From positions 1 to 64,000 of the forward strand of contig NZ_FNEJ01000015.1 in assembly GCF_900100085.1 (NCBI RefSeq): a stretch of 64,000 nucleotides of DNA. Direction: 5' to 3'. The position numbers were made by a program, and so were the translations under genes. Shown one piece after another: positions 52,644 to 61,791 of this stretch. This stretch comes from Salipiger marinus. GTDB taxonomy: Bacteria; Pseudomonadota; Alphaproteobacteria; Rhodobacterales; Rhodobacteraceae. The notes under the pieces are model-generated. The model ran no database searches, was not told the origin of the DNA, and worked only from the letters and a program-made list of their open reading frames with translations. How positions within the stretch are numbered: the first letter of the stretch is position 1; each line of letters starts with the position of its first letter.

Positions 52644-53537
52644 TCAGTCCGGGTCCGGGCGCGCGCCAAGCGCGCGGGCCTGCGCCAGAAATCCCGCGAT
52701 GTAATCGGTGCTCTGCTCGCCGCGCCGCACGCCGATATGCAGGCTTTTGGCGATGCCCGTGTCAAGACGCACGGCGCGCAGCGGCAGGCCTGCGCCTTCT
52801 TCGCGCAGGATCCAGTCGGGCACCGCGCTGACCCCGCGCCCGGCGGCGACCAGCTGCAGCATCATGTCGGTGGTTTCCACCGTGCGGTGCCGCTTCGGCA
52901 GGCAGTGGCCGGGCACCAGAAACTGCGTGAACACGTCCAGCCGTTCGGGCGCCACCGGATAGGTCAGCAGCGTCTCGGTGGTCAGATCCTGCGGGCGGGC
53001 GGGGCCGGTCAGCGGATGGTCGCGCGGCACCGCCAGCACCAGTTCGTAGTCAAAGACCCGGGTGTAATGCAGGCCGGGCAGATCCAGCGGATCGGGGGTG
53101 ATGAGCAGGTCGATCTCATGCCCGAGCAGCGCGCCGATGCCGCCGAAGCGGAAGGCGGTGCGGATGTCCAGATCCACATCCGGCCATGCGGCAAGATAGG
53201 GCGCCACCACCCGCATCAGCCAGTGCTGGCAGGGGTGGCATTCCATGCCCGCCCGCAGCGCGCCGCGATGGCCCTGCGCAAATTCCGACAGCACCTGTTC
53301 GGCATGGTCGATCTGCGGCAGCACCCGCTGCGCCAGCGCCAGCAGGTACTCCCCCGCCTGCGTGAAGCGCAGGCCGCGCCCCTCTTTCTGCCAGATGCGG
53401 ACGCCGTGGCGGGCCTCGAACTTGCGCATGGTGTGCGACAGGGCGGACTGCGTGAGGTTCAGCCGCTCCGCCGCGAGGGTGAGCGAGCCAAGCCGGTCGA
53501 TTTCGCGCAGGATGGCAAGATGCTGGCGGTCGATCAT
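52644..53537 (-). CDS. metR: LysR-family regulator MetR
   Basis: The 297-residue protein has a LysR DNA-binding domain (about 3-62: LAILREIDRLGSLTLAAERL, TQSALSHTMRKFEARHG) and MetR-like features GMECHPCQHWLMRVVAPYL and DLLITPDPLDLPGLHYTRVF. It is divergent from metE, exactly the family's usual arrangement; homocysteine is its coactivator. The start at 53537 gives the normal length; the upstream ATG is not supported. Confidence 0.9.
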   Translation of the reverse strand: MIDRQHLAILREIDRLGSLTLAAERLNLTQSALSHTMRKFEARHGVRIWQKEGRGLRFTQAGEYLLALAQRVLPQIDHAEQVLSEFAQGHRGALRAGMECHPCQHWLMRVVAPYLAAWPDVDLDIRTAFRFGGIGALLGHEIDLLITPDPLDLPGLHYTRVFDYELVLAVPRDHPLTGPARPQDLTTETLLTYPVAPERLDVFTQFLVPGHCLPKRHRTVETTDMMLQLVAAGRGVSAVPDWILREEGAGLPLRAVRLDTGIAKSLHIGVRRGEQSTDYIAGFLAQARALGARPDPD

Positions 53538-53550
53538 GGATGAGCCTCTG

Positions 53551-53592
53551 TCATGGATCAATGAGAACATACCATTTATACTCATGGATCAA
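53551..53592. promoter_or_regulatory. metR/metE control region with repeated boxes
   Basis: TCATGGATCAA occurs twice, at 53551-53561 and 53582-53592, 31 bases apart, so on the same face of the helix. Between them ATGAG-N15-CTCAT forms an inverted repeat. TATACT (53577-53582) can serve as the metE -10 box, with only a poor -35 box, as expected for an activated promoter. The boxes differ from the enterobacterial MetR consensus (TGAA-N5-TTCA). Confidence 0.5.
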
Positions 53593-53635
53593 AGCCCCTA
53601 ACCTGCCCCGGACCACACTGTTCCGGAGAATGAAC

Positions 53636-55966
53636 ATGGCAATTGCCGCAAACCTTGGATTTCCGCGCATCGGCGCTCGGCGTGAGCTGAAAACCGCGCT
53701 GGAGGCGCATTGGGCGGGCCGCATCTCGGCCGAGGATCTGGCCGCAGAGGGGGCGCTGCTGCGCGCCCGGCACTGGGCGCTGCAGAAGGAGGCGGGGCTG
53801 GACGTGATCCCGTCCAACGATTTTTCCTTTTACGATCAGGTGCTGGATGCCACGGCGCTGCTGGGGGCGGTGCCGGAACGGTTCGGCCCGCTGCAGGGCG
53901 CCGTCACCCCGGCGCAGTATTTCGCCATGGCGCGCGGCACCAAGACGGCGCCCGCCATGGAGATGACCAAATGGTTCGACACGAATTATCATTACATCGT
54001 GCCGGAATTCACCGACGGGCAGGCGTTCCGGCTGGGCTCGCTGAAGCCGGTCGAGGAGTTTCTGGAGGCCAAGGCGCAGGGCATCCTGACGCGCCCGGTG
54101 CTGCTGGGTCCGGTGACATGGCTGAGCCTTGGCAAGGCCAAGACGGCAGGGGTCGATCCGCTGGCGCTGCTGCCCGCGATCCTGCCGATCTATGCCGACA
54201 TCCTGCGGCGGCTGCGGCAGGCCGGGGCGGAGTGGGTGCAGATCGACGAGCCGGTGCTGGTCACCGATCTGTCGCAGGGGCAGGCCCGTGCGCTGCGCAG
54301 CGCCTATGCGGACCTGGCAGAGGCCGGGCCGAAGGTGATGCTGGCCAGCTATTTCGGCGCGCTGGACGACAATCTGGATCTGGCGCTGTCGCTGCCCACC
54401 GCCGGGCTGCATCTGGATCTGGTGCGCGCGCCCGGACAGATCGCGCAGGTGCTGGCGGCGGAGTCTGGGCAGCTGTCGGACAAGGTGCTGTCGCTGGGGC
54501 TGGTCGATGGCCGCAACGTCTGGCGTGCCGATCTGGCGCAGGCGCTGACCGTGGCGCAGCAGGCCGCGCAGGCCTTCGGCACGGAGCGGATCCAGATCGC
54601 GCCCTCCTGCTCGCTGCTGCATGTGCCGGTGGATCTGGCCGCAGAAACCGGGCTGGAGGAGGATCTCAGGGGCTGGCTGGCCTTTGCCACGCAGAAGCTG
54701 GCCGAAGTGGCGGTGCTGAGCCGCGCGCTGGCGGGCGCGGATGTGGCAGCGGATCTGGCCGCAAGCGATGCGGCGGCGGCGGCGCGCCGGGCCTCGCCGC
54801 GCATTCATGATCCGCGGGTCAAGGCGCGCAGTGCGGCGGTGACCGCCGCCGATCTTGCCCGCCCCGCACCCTATGCGCAGCGCGCCCGCGCACAGCAGGC
54901 GGTGCTGGCGCTGCCCGCCTTTCCCACCACCACGATCGGATCCTTTCCGCAGACCGCAGAGGTGCGCCGCGCCCGCGCCGATCACCGCAAGGGCCTGCTG
55001 AGCGACGCCGACTACACCGGCTTCCTGCAGCGCGAGACCGAGGCCTGCATCCGGCAGCAGGAGGATCTGGGGCTCGACATGCTGGTGCATGGCGAATTCG
55101 AACGCACGGACATGGTGGAATATTTTGGCGAGAAACTGTCGGGCTACGCCTTCACGCAGGCGGGCTGGGTGCAGAGCTATGGCTCGCGCTGCGTGAAGCC
55201 GCCGCTGATCTATGGCGATGTGTCCCGCCCGCAGCCGATGACCGTGGACTGGGCGCGTTTCGCGCAGGCGCTGACCGACAGGCCGGTGAAGGGCATGCTG
55301 ACCGGGCCGGTGACGCTGCTGCAATGGTCCTTCGTCCGCGATGACCAGCCCCGGTCAGAGACCTGCAGGCAGATCGCGCTCGCCATCCGCGACGAGGTGG
55401 CGGATCTGGAGGCGGCGGGCCTGCGCGCCATCCAGATCGACGAACCGGCGCTGCGCGAGGGCCTGCCGCTGCGCCGCGCCGACTGGACCGGCTATCTGCA
55501 CTGGGCGGTCGATGCCTTCCGCCTGTCTGCCGCCTGCGTGCGGGACGCGACGCAGATCCACACCCATATGTGCTATTCCGAATTCAGCGACATCATGCCC
55601 TCCATCGCCGCCATGGATGCTGATGTGCTCTCCATCGAAACCTCGCGGTCGGACATGGATCTGCTGCAGGATTTCGGCAGCTTCGCCTATCCCAACGAGA
55701 TCGGGCCGGGCCTGTGGGACATCCATTCGCCACGCGTGCCGAGCCATGCGCAGATGGTCACCCTGCTGCGCAAGGCCAGCAGCGTGATCCCGGCGGAACG
55801 GCTGTGGGTGAACCCCGATTGCGGGCTGAAAACCCGCGCATGGCCGGAAACGCTGGCGGCGCTGCGCAACCTTGTCGCGGCGGCAGCGGCCCTGCGCGCG
55901 GGCGATCTGGCCCCGCTGCCGGTCACCGGCGCCAAGGCCAGCGTGCAGGCCTGCGCCTGCCGCTAG
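53636..55966 (+). CDS. metE: Cobalamin-independent methionine synthase
   Basis: The 776-residue protein has both MetE halves: N-terminal [20 protein letters not shown] and [17 protein letters not shown], and C-terminal [64 protein letters not shown] and [13 protein letters not shown], which supply the zinc ligands (His, Cys, Glu, Cys). It transfers a methyl group from methyl-tetrahydrofolate polyglutamate to homocysteine. CCGGAG seven bases before the ATG at 53636 decides the start over 53630. Controlled by the divergent MetR. Confidence 0.95.
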   Translation: MAIAANLGFPRIGARRELKTALEAHWAGRISAEDLAAEGALLRARHWALQKEAGLDVIPSNDFSFYDQVLDATALLGAVPERFGPLQGAVTPAQYFAMARGTKTAPAMEMTKWFDTNYHYIVPEFTDGQAFRLGSLKPVEEFLEAKAQGILTRPVLLGPVTWLSLGKAKTAGVDPLALLPAILPIYADILRRLRQAGAEWVQIDEPVLVTDLSQGQARALRSAYADLAEAGPKVMLASYFGALDDNLDLALSLPTAGLHLDLVRAPGQIAQVLAAESGQLSDKVLSLGLVDGRNVWRADLAQALTVAQQAAQAFGTERIQIAPSCSLLHVPVDLAAETGLEEDLRGWLAFATQKLAEVAVLSRALAGADVAADLAASDAAAAARRASPRIHDPRVKARSAAVTAADLARPAPYAQRARAQQAVLALPAFPTTTIGSFPQTAEVRRARADHRKGLLSDADYTGFLQRETEACIRQQEDLGLDMLVHGEFERTDMVEYFGEKLSGYAFTQAGWVQSYGSRCVKPPLIYGDVSRPQPMTVDWARFAQALTDRPVKGMLTGPVTLLQWSFVRDDQPRSETCRQIALAIRDEVADLEAAGLRAIQIDEPALREGLPLRRADWTGYLHWAVDAFRLSAACVRDATQIHTHMCYSEFSDIMPSIAAMDADVLSIETSRSDMDLLQDFGSFAYPNEIGPGLWDIHSPRVPSHAQMVTLLRKASSVIPAERLWVNPDCGLKTRAWPETLAALRNLVAAAAALRAGDLAPLPVTGAKASVQACACR

Positions 55967-55974
55967 GGGCAGGG

Positions 55975-56003
55975 GGCGGGCGGGCGCGATCCCGCCCGCC
56001 CGC
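55975..56003. terminator. Hairpin between convergent metE and arginase genes
   Basis: GGGCGGGCGGGC (about 55975-55986) pairs with GCCCGCCCGCC (about 55993-56003) around GCGATCCC-like sequence. It lies in the 41-base gap between the stops and can serve either strand. No T-run. Confidence 0.45.
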
Positions 56004-56007
56004 CGGG

Positions 56008-56937
56008 TCAGGCAAAGCTGCGCGTCGGGCGGTCCAGCACCCGGCGGCCCATCAGCGAGGCGGTCAGGTCGCAGAGCAGCGAGGCGGTGCGGCCGCGTTC
56101 GTCCAGAAACGGGTTCAGCTCCACCAGATCGAGCGAGGAGACCAGCCCGCTGTCGCAGAGCGTTTCCATGATCAGATGCGCCTCGCGGAAGGTGGCGCCG
56201 CCCGGCACGGTGGTGCCCACGGCGGGGGCGATGCCGGGATCAAGGAAATCCACGTCAAAGCTGACATGCAGCAGCCCCCCGGTGGCGCGCACCCGGTCCA
56301 GAAACCGGCGCAGCGGCACCAGCACGCCGGTTTCGTCGATGGCGCGCATGTCATGCACGTCGATCCCCAGCTTCAGGATCAGATCGCGTTCCGCGCTGTC
56401 CACCGACCGGATGCCCATCATGCAGATATTGGCCGGATCCACCGCGACCTGAAGCGGCGGATAGGCGTCAAAGCCGGGCTGCCCGGTGACATAGGCCACG
56501 GGCGTGCCATGCAGGTTGCCGCTTTGCGTGGTGTCGGGCGAATGCAGGTCGGGATGCGCGTCCAGCCACAGCACGTAAAGCGGGCGGCCCAGATCGGCGG
56601 CATGGCGCGCCATCCCGGCCACGGTGCCCGCCGAAATGGAGTGATCGCCCCCCATGAACACCGGCAGGTCATGCGCCGATGCCGCCGCATGGGCCTTGGG
56701 TGCGATTGCTTCGATCCATGCCCGCATCTCGGCCAGATGGTGGATGGCGGCATTGGCATGGGGCAGCGGATCCTGCGGCGCGATGGTCACGTCACCCAGA
56801 TCGGTGACGGCCCAGCCAAGCGCGCGGATCGCCTCTGCCAGCCCGGCGGTGCGCAGGCTCGCCGGTCCCATGAGACAGCCGGGCCGGGAGGCGCCGGTGT
56901 CGATGGCCGCCCCGAGAAGAGAACAAGTTCGTGTCAT
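56008..56937 (-). CDS. rocF: Arginase
   Basis: The 309-residue protein has the complete ureohydrolase metal site: FMGGDHSISAGTVAG (His), LWLDAHPDLHSPDTTQSGNL (Asp, His, Asp) and HVSFDVDFLDPGIAP (Asp, Asp). The GTTVPGGATFREAHLIMETL segment and SLDLVELNPFLDERGRTA finish the arginase pattern. It hydrolyses arginine to ornithine and urea with a Mn pair. It is convergent with metE; a G+C-rich inverted repeat (GCGGGCGGG/CCCGCCCGC, about 55975-56002) lies in the gap and may end both transcripts. Confidence 0.92.
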   Translation of the reverse strand: MTRTCSLLGAAIDTGASRPGCLMGPASLRTAGLAEAIRALGWAVTDLGDVTIAPQDPLPHANAAIHHLAEMRAWIEAIAPKAHAAASAHDLPVFMGGDHSISAGTVAGMARHAADLGRPLYVLWLDAHPDLHSPDTTQSGNLHGTPVAYVTGQPGFDAYPPLQVAVDPANICMMGIRSVDSAERDLILKLGIDVHDMRAIDETGVLVPLRRFLDRVRATGGLLHVSFDVDFLDPGIAPAVGTTVPGGATFREAHLIMETLCDSGLVSSLDLVELNPFLDERGRTASLLCDLTASLMGRRVLDRPTRSFA

Positions 56938-57039
56938 TGGCGCTCCTGTTTTGCGCAGATTGCCGATCTGGCGGAGCATGGCAACAGCCGAGACGGGTTG
57001 AAGCGGTCGCGCCCGCCGCAAGGGCGGGCGCGTGGGCGC

Positions 57040-58536
57040 TTAGCCTGCGCCGGGGCGCTGGCGCATCGCGATGCCGAAGGAAAAGACCAGCATCAGCGCG
57101 GTGAAGCCATAGATCACCAGCGCGATTGGACTTTGCAGCAGGATGCCGAACTCCCCGCCCGAAATCGACAGCGCGCGGCGCAGGTTGTTTTCCATGTCCG
57201 CCCCCAGGAGCAGGCCCAGCACCACCGGCACCAGCGAAAAGTCGAGCTTGCGCAGCCCGTAGCCAAGGATGCCGAAGCCGATCATCACGAAGAGGTCAAA
57301 GGTGGAATGGCTGATCGAATAGATGCCGATGAAGCTGACCATCACCACGATGGGCATCAGCAGCCATTGCGGCAGCGACAGCAGCCGGGTGAAGATGCCG
57401 ACCATGGGGATGTTCAGCACCAGAAGCACGACATTGGCCAGATACAGCGCCGCGATAAGCCCCCAGACCAGATCGGGCTGGCGTTCGAACAGCAGCGGTC
57501 CGGGCTGGATGTTGAGCGAGACCAGCAGCGCCAGCATCACCGCCGTGGTGCCGGAGCCCGGCACCCCCAGCGTCAGCATCGGGATCAGCGCCCCGCCCGA
57601 GGCCGCGTTGTTGCCCGCCTCCGGCGCCGCGATGCCGCGCGGATCGCCGGTGCCGAAGGTGCCGTCCTTGTCGCTGAGCTGCTTTTCGGTGCTGTAGGAC
57701 ACAAACGCCCCCAGCGAGGCGCCCGCGCCGGGCAGCACGCCGCAGATAAAGCCGATGACCGAGCCGCGGAGTGCCGCGCCATAGCCCTCGAACATCTCGC
57801 GCAGCCGGGGCAGGGCGCGGCCCAGCTTGACCGGTCCCGCGCCCGAGGTGGCGTGGCTTTCGAAATACATGATGATCTCGCTGACCGCGAACAGGCCCAC
57901 GATGGCGACGATGGGATCGAACCCGTCATAAAGATGGAACGACCCGAAGGTGAAGCGCGCGGTGCCGGTGGCGGGATCGAGCCCGACGCTGGCCAGAAGC
58001 AGCCCCAGCACGGCGGCCAGCAGCGTCTTGAACGGGTTCACGCCGGTGACGCCGCCGATGGTGGCGAAAGCCATGACATAAAGCGCGAAGTAATCCGCCG
58101 GGCCGAAATGGATCGCGGCCTTGGCCAAGAGCGGCGCAAAGAAGGTCAGACCCAGCGTGGCAAAGGTGGCGCCGGTGAACGAGGCCACCGCCGAGATGCC
58201 AAGCGCCTTGGCGGCCTGCCCGCGCTGCGCCATGGGATAGCCGTCAAGCGTGGTCATGATCGCGGGCTCGTCGCCCGGAATGTTGAGCATGATCGAACTG
58301 ATCCGCCCGCCATACATGCAGCCGTAATAGATGCAGGACAGCATGATGAGCGCCGAGCCCGGTTCCAGATCCATGGCGAAGGCGACGGGGATCAGGATGG
58401 CCACGCCATTCACCGGGCCAAGCCCGGGCAGCGCGCCGATCAGCGTGCCCGCGAAACAGCCGAACACCGCCAGCGCAAGGTTGAGCGGCGTGACGGCGAC
58501 GGCGAACCCGCCCATGAGAGAGGTCAGGATGTCCAT
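57040..58536 (-). CDS. tctA: Tripartite tricarboxylate transporter large permease, TctA
   Basis: The 498-residue membrane protein has the TctA signatures: GTLIGALPGLGPVNGVAILI, SSIMLNIPGDEPAIMTTLDG, GVLPGAGASLGAFVSYSTEK, GVPGSGTTAVMLALLVSLNI. Ten to twelve segments are expected. It is the main sodium- or proton-coupled channel for a di- or tricarboxylate delivered by TctC. Nine bases after tctB and last in the gntR-tctCBA operon. Confidence 0.92.
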   Translation of the reverse strand: MDILTSLMGGFAVAVTPLNLALAVFGCFAGTLIGALPGLGPVNGVAILIPVAFAMDLEPGSALIMLSCIYYGCMYGGRISSIMLNIPGDEPAIMTTLDGYPMAQRGQAAKALGISAVASFTGATFATLGLTFFAPLLAKAAIHFGPADYFALYVMAFATIGGVTGVNPFKTLLAAVLGLLLASVGLDPATGTARFTFGSFHLYDGFDPIVAIVGLFAVSEIIMYFESHATSGAGPVKLGRALPRLREMFEGYGAALRGSVIGFICGVLPGAGASLGAFVSYSTEKQLSDKDGTFGTGDPRGIAAPEAGNNAASGGALIPMLTLGVPGSGTTAVMLALLVSLNIQPGPLLFERQPDLVWGLIAALYLANVVLLVLNIPMVGIFTRLLSLPQWLLMPIVVMVSFIGIYSISHSTFDLFVMIGFGILGYGLRKLDFSLVPVVLGLLLGADMENNLRRALSISGGEFGILLQSPIALVIYGFTALMLVFSFGIAMRQRPGAG

Positions 58537-58545
58537 GAAGTCTCG

Positions 58546-58977
58546 CTAGCCGAAGATCGCGGGGGCAAAGGGCAGGGGCAGCCCCAGCACCGCGTCAAAG
58601 ATCACAAAAAGGGAGATGCCGACAGCAAGACCGGTCACGCCCGCCTTCCATGGCCGGGCGCCGAACAGCAGCGCCAGACAGCCGGTGCCCAGCGTGGTCG
58701 ACAGCGGAAAGCCCAAGGGCTCCAGCAGCAGCACGTAGCCGGACAGCACGGCCAGCGTGCAAAGCTGCCGGGCCAGCGCCGGGCCGGACTGTGCCACGGG
58801 GTCGGGATCGGGGCGCAGGAGCAGCCCGAGGCTGAGGATGGCCGCAAGTGCTGCGACCATCTGCGGAAAGGCGGCGGGGCCCAGAGGATCCCCGAAACTC
58901 GCCTCGTAGCCGCGCGCCACCCAGACGGCCGAAACCGCGATCATGAAGATCACGGCTCCGACCATGCGGTCGATCAT
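58546..58977 (-). CDS. tctB: Tripartite tricarboxylate transporter small permease, TctB
   Basis: The 143-residue protein has four membrane segments (AVIFMIAVSAVWVA; MVAALAAILSLGLLL; LAVLSGYVLLLEPLGF; GVTGLAVGISLFVIFDAVLG), the standard TctB layout. It overlaps the tctC stop by ATGA and stabilises the complex with TctA. Confidence 0.85.
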   Translation of the reverse strand: MIDRMVGAVIFMIAVSAVWVARGYEASFGDPLGPAAFPQMVAALAAILSLGLLLRPDPDPVAQSGPALARQLCTLAVLSGYVLLLEPLGFPLSTTLGTGCLALLFGARPWKAGVTGLAVGISLFVIFDAVLGLPLPFAPAIFG

Positions 58978-59951
58978 TGAATGACCCCGATGCTGCGCGA
59001 GATCTCTTCCATCTGCTGCGCCTGTTCGGCCACATAGGTTTCGAACTCGTCACCACCGCGCCAGACGGTGATCAGCCCGTTGCCTTCGGCGGCTTCCTTC
59101 CATTCGGCGGTGTCGTATAGCGCCTTCAGCTTGTCGACCCATGCCTGATAATCGGCATCGGAGACGTCGCCGCCGGTATAGAACCCGCGCCAGTTGTAGC
59201 CAGTCACGTCATAGCCCTGCGCCTTGGCGGTGGGGGCGTCGGGGAAGGCGGGGATCGGCTCGTCGGACAGGGCCGCGAGGATCTTGATGTCGCCGGATTC
59301 CACGAAGCCTGCGATCTCCCCCAGATCGGTGGAGACCGCGCCGACCTGACCGCCCAGCATCTGCGTCACAGCCGGGCTGCCGCCATCGAACTGCACCCAG
59401 CGGATCGCCTTGTAATCCTCGCCGGACATGCCCGCCGCATCGGCCAGCATCAGCAGGCGGATATGGTCCCAGCCGCCCGCACCCGAGGATCCGGCCACCG
59501 GGATGGAGGTGGGATCGGCCTTCAGCGCATCCAGCAGGTCGTCGATGCTGTCATATTCGGAATCCGCCGGCACGGTGATGACCCCGACATCGGTGCCCAG
59601 CATCCCCACCCAGCGCATCACGTCGACGCCGCCCGGATATTTGCCCTGCGCGATCTGGGTGACGCCCACGGTGGAGGTGGCCACCAGCAGTTCACCTTCG
59701 GACGCGCGCTTGCCCGCCACATTGGCAAAGGCCACGGCGCCGACGCCGCCCGGCATGTTGGTGACCTGAACCGAGCTGTCTTCGATGCCGAGATCGGTCA
59801 GCAGCCGCCCCACGGTGCGGCAGGTGAAATCCCAGCCGCCGCCCGGATCGGCGGGGGCGATGCATTCGGCGGCGCTGGCGGTGACAGCGCTGATGGCGGT
59901 AAGCCCGGTGGCGAAGATCGCTCCGGTGACAAGTTTGCGCGTGATGGACAT
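58974..59951 (-). CDS. tctC: Tripartite tricarboxylate transporter binding protein, TctC
   Basis: The 325-residue protein has a signal peptide (cleavage near ASAAE) and the Bug/TctC fold: ECIAPADPGGGWDFTCRTVG at the mature N-terminus, VQVTNMPGGVGAVAFANVAG, GVITVPADSEYDSIDDLLDA and GSSGAGGWDHIRLLMLADAA. It is located in the periplasm and binds a carboxylate; the PADPGGGWDFTCR loop is the carboxylate cradle of the family. AGGAAA precedes the start. The substrate is inferred from the divergent catabolic genes (a branched C5-C6 dicarboxylate such as 3-hydroxy-3-methylglutarate or a relative). Confidence 0.9.
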   Translation of the reverse strand: MSITRKLVTGAIFATGLTAISAVTASAAECIAPADPGGGWDFTCRTVGRLLTDLGIEDSSVQVTNMPGGVGAVAFANVAGKRASEGELLVATSTVGVTQIAQGKYPGGVDVMRWVGMLGTDVGVITVPADSEYDSIDDLLDALKADPTSIPVAGSSGAGGWDHIRLLMLADAAGMSGEDYKAIRWVQFDGGSPAVTQMLGGQVGAVSTDLGEIAGFVESGDIKILAALSDEPIPAFPDAPTAKAQGYDVTGYNWRGFYTGGDVSDADYQAWVDKLKALYDTAEWKEAAEGNGLITVWRGGDEFETYVAEQAQQMEEISRSIGVIQ

Positions 59952-60029
59952 GGTTTCCTCCCTTTTGTCCCTTGGCCCTGACGGGCTGCTCTGCCGGGGT
60001 CTCCCGCCCCGGGTGGTCTGGTCTCGGGT

Positions 60030-60758
60030 CTAGACGCTGCCTCCCCGACCCGGTTTGTGATCGACAACGCCACGCGTGCCAAGAAACCGGCGCGCGCCCT
60101 CCACGGCGTCAAGGATCTGGTCGCGCACGGCGCGGGTGTGCAGGCGGATCTGGCGCGCCGCCGCATCCTCCTGCCCGGCGGTGACGAGATCCAGAATTTC
60201 GGTATGTTCCTGCCACGCGGTTTCGCGCTGTGCGGCATCGCTTGCCAGCAGCCAGCGCAGCCGCAGCGCCCGGCCCACGGCGGCGCGCACCGCATCGCGC
60301 AGGAACGGATTGCCCGACAGCGCCGCAAGCTCCACATGCACGTCAAGCCCGGAGGCCATCCAGTCCTCCACCCGGAAATCGGTGCGGCCCCGGTCGATGG
60401 TCTGGCGCAGCGCCGCCAGATCCTCCGCCTGCGCGCGGCGGCAGGCCAGCCGCACGGCGGTATCCTCCAGCTCTTCGCGGAATTCGAACAGGTCGCGGAT
60501 CTCGGTCAGGTCGATGGGCGCGATCAGGTAGCCGCCGCGCGGATCGCGGTCCACCAGCCCTTCGGCGCTCAGCGCCGCCAGCGCCGCGCGGATCGGGGTG
60601 CGGGACATGTGGTAGCGGTCCTGCAGCGCGCGTTCGGACACCGGCTCGCCGGGGGCGAAGGCCATCGACAGCACATCCCGCCGGATGTCCTGAAGGGCGC
60701 GTTCCGCCTGCGGCAGTGCCGCCGTATCCCCCGCGTCAGTGGCGTCCATGGTCTGCAT
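60030..60758 (-). CDS. GntR-family (FadR/VanR type) regulator
   Basis: The 242-residue protein has the GntR winged helix (about 18-85; ALQDIRRDVLSMAFAPGEPV, SERALQDRYHMSRTPIRAAL, AEGLVDRDPRGGYLI) and an FCD effector domain (about 90-225; LFEFREELEDTAVRLACRRA, DVHVELAALSGNPFL, EHTEILDLVTAG). GGGAGGG precedes the start. It is the first gene of the minus-strand unit with tctCBA and is divergent from the lyase/CoA-transferase pair, with a palindrome between. It would release DNA on binding the substrate or its CoA derivative. Confidence 0.88.
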   Translation of the reverse strand: MQTMDATDAGDTAALPQAERALQDIRRDVLSMAFAPGEPVSERALQDRYHMSRTPIRAALAALSAEGLVDRDPRGGYLIAPIDLTEIRDLFEFREELEDTAVRLACRRAQAEDLAALRQTIDRGRTDFRVEDWMASGLDVHVELAALSGNPFLRDAVRAAVGRALRLRWLLASDAAQRETAWQEHTEILDLVTAGQEDAAARQIRLHTRAVRDQILDAVEGARRFLGTRGVVDHKPGRGGSV

Positions 60759-60775
60759 TGACCCTCCCTGTCCGG

Positions 60776-60800
60776 GTGGTATACCACGTCGGTAGACCAC
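60776..60800. promoter_or_regulatory. GntR operator pair in the divergent gap
   Basis: GTGGTATACCAC (60776-60787) is a perfect 12-base palindrome. Directly next to it GGTAGACCAC (60791-60800) repeats one arm with a single change. Palindromes with TGGTATACCA are typical of FCD-type GntR regulators. The site lies 18 bases before the gntR start and 26 bases before the lyase start, so one bound regulator could control both directions. Confidence 0.7.
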
Positions 60801-60825
60801 ATCAACAGCTTTTGGAGGAGGGCTT

Positions 60826-61791
60826 ATGACGCAGGTCACGCTGGAGGGTTTCCCCGAAAGAGTGCGGATCGTGGACGTGGGCCCCCGCGACGGGCTGCAG
60901 GCCTGGCCGGAGCCGGTGCCCACGGATGTGAAGATCGCGATGATCAACGGGCTGATCGCGGCAGGGGTGCCGCAGCTGGAGGTCACGTCCTTTGTCGCCC
61001 CGCGCGCCGTGCCCAATATGGCCGATGCCGCCGAGGTCATGGCCGCCATCGACCGCAGCCGCGGCGCCGAACTGACCGCACTGGTGCCCAATGCCCGCGG
61101 TGCCGCCCGCGCCATCGGGGCGAAGGTGGATGCGATGGTGGTGTTCCTGTCGGCCTCCGAAAGCCACAATCAGGCCAATGTGAACTGCGCGCGCGACACC
61201 TCGCTTGCCGCCGCGCGCGAGATCGCGCGGATGGGGCAGGAGGCGGGCGTGGCCGTTTATGGCGCCATCGCCACCGCCTTTGGCTGCCCGTTTGAAGGCA
61301 ATGTGCCCGTCAGCGACATCCTGCATGTGGCCAAGGCCTATGCCGATTGCGGCATCACCAAGATTTCGCTGGGGGACACCACCGGCATGGCGACACCGCG
61401 TCTGGTGCAGGAGCGCTGCCGGGCGCTGGCCGCAGATCTGCCGCAGGCCGACATCGCGCTGCATTTCCACAACACGCGCGGCGTCGGGCTGGCCTGCGCC
61501 TATGCCGGGCTGCAGGAGGGCATCACCCGGTTCGAGGCAAGCGTGGCGGGCATCGGCGGCTGTCCCTTCGCGCCGGGTGCCACCGGCAACATCTGCACCG
61601 AGGATCTGGTCTATCTTCTGCACGAAAGCGGGGTGGAAACCGGCATCGACCTAGAGGCGCTGATCGGCGTGGCGCAGCGCACCGAAACCGCGCTTGGCCA
61701 GAAGCTGCCGGGGCAGGTGATGAAGGCGGGGCCGCGGCTGCGCGCCTATGGGCGCGACGCGGTGCGCTCCTCGCGCGGGGATGCGGCATGA
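60826..61791 (+). CDS. Hydroxymethylglutaryl-CoA lyase-like enzyme
   Basis: The 321-residue protein is a DRE-TIM metallolyase of the HMG-CoA lyase branch: VRIVDVGPRDGLQAWPEPVP (with the catalytic Arg and metal Asp), LEVTSFVAPRAVPNMADAAE, FLSASESHNQANVN, YGAIATAFGCPFEGNVP, LGDTTGMATP, ALHFHNTRGVGLACAYAG and the signature SVAGIGGCPFAPGATGN with active-site Cys. It cleaves HMG-CoA or a close analogue (for example citramalyl-CoA type) to acetyl-CoA and an oxo acid. GGAGGAGG precedes the start. It overlaps the CoA-transferase gene by four bases. Confidence 0.88.
   Translation: MTQVTLEGFPERVRIVDVGPRDGLQAWPEPVPTDVKIAMINGLIAAGVPQLEVTSFVAPRAVPNMADAAEVMAAIDRSRGAELTALVPNARGAARAIGAKVDAMVVFLSASESHNQANVNCARDTSLAAAREIARMGQEAGVAVYGAIATAFGCPFEGNVPVSDILHVAKAYADCGITKISLGDTTGMATPRLVQERCRALAADLPQADIALHFHNTRGVGLACAYAGLQEGITRFEASVAGIGGCPFAPGATGNICTEDLVYLLHESGVETGIDLEALIGVAQRTETALGQKLPGQVMKAGPRLRAYGRDAVRSSRGDAA

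Noticed and set aside
55714-58980. Very long plus-strand open frame across metE end, arginase and tct genes
   Set aside because: It crosses three clearly coding genes on both strands and is low-complexity; its length reflects scarcity of stops at about 70% G+C.
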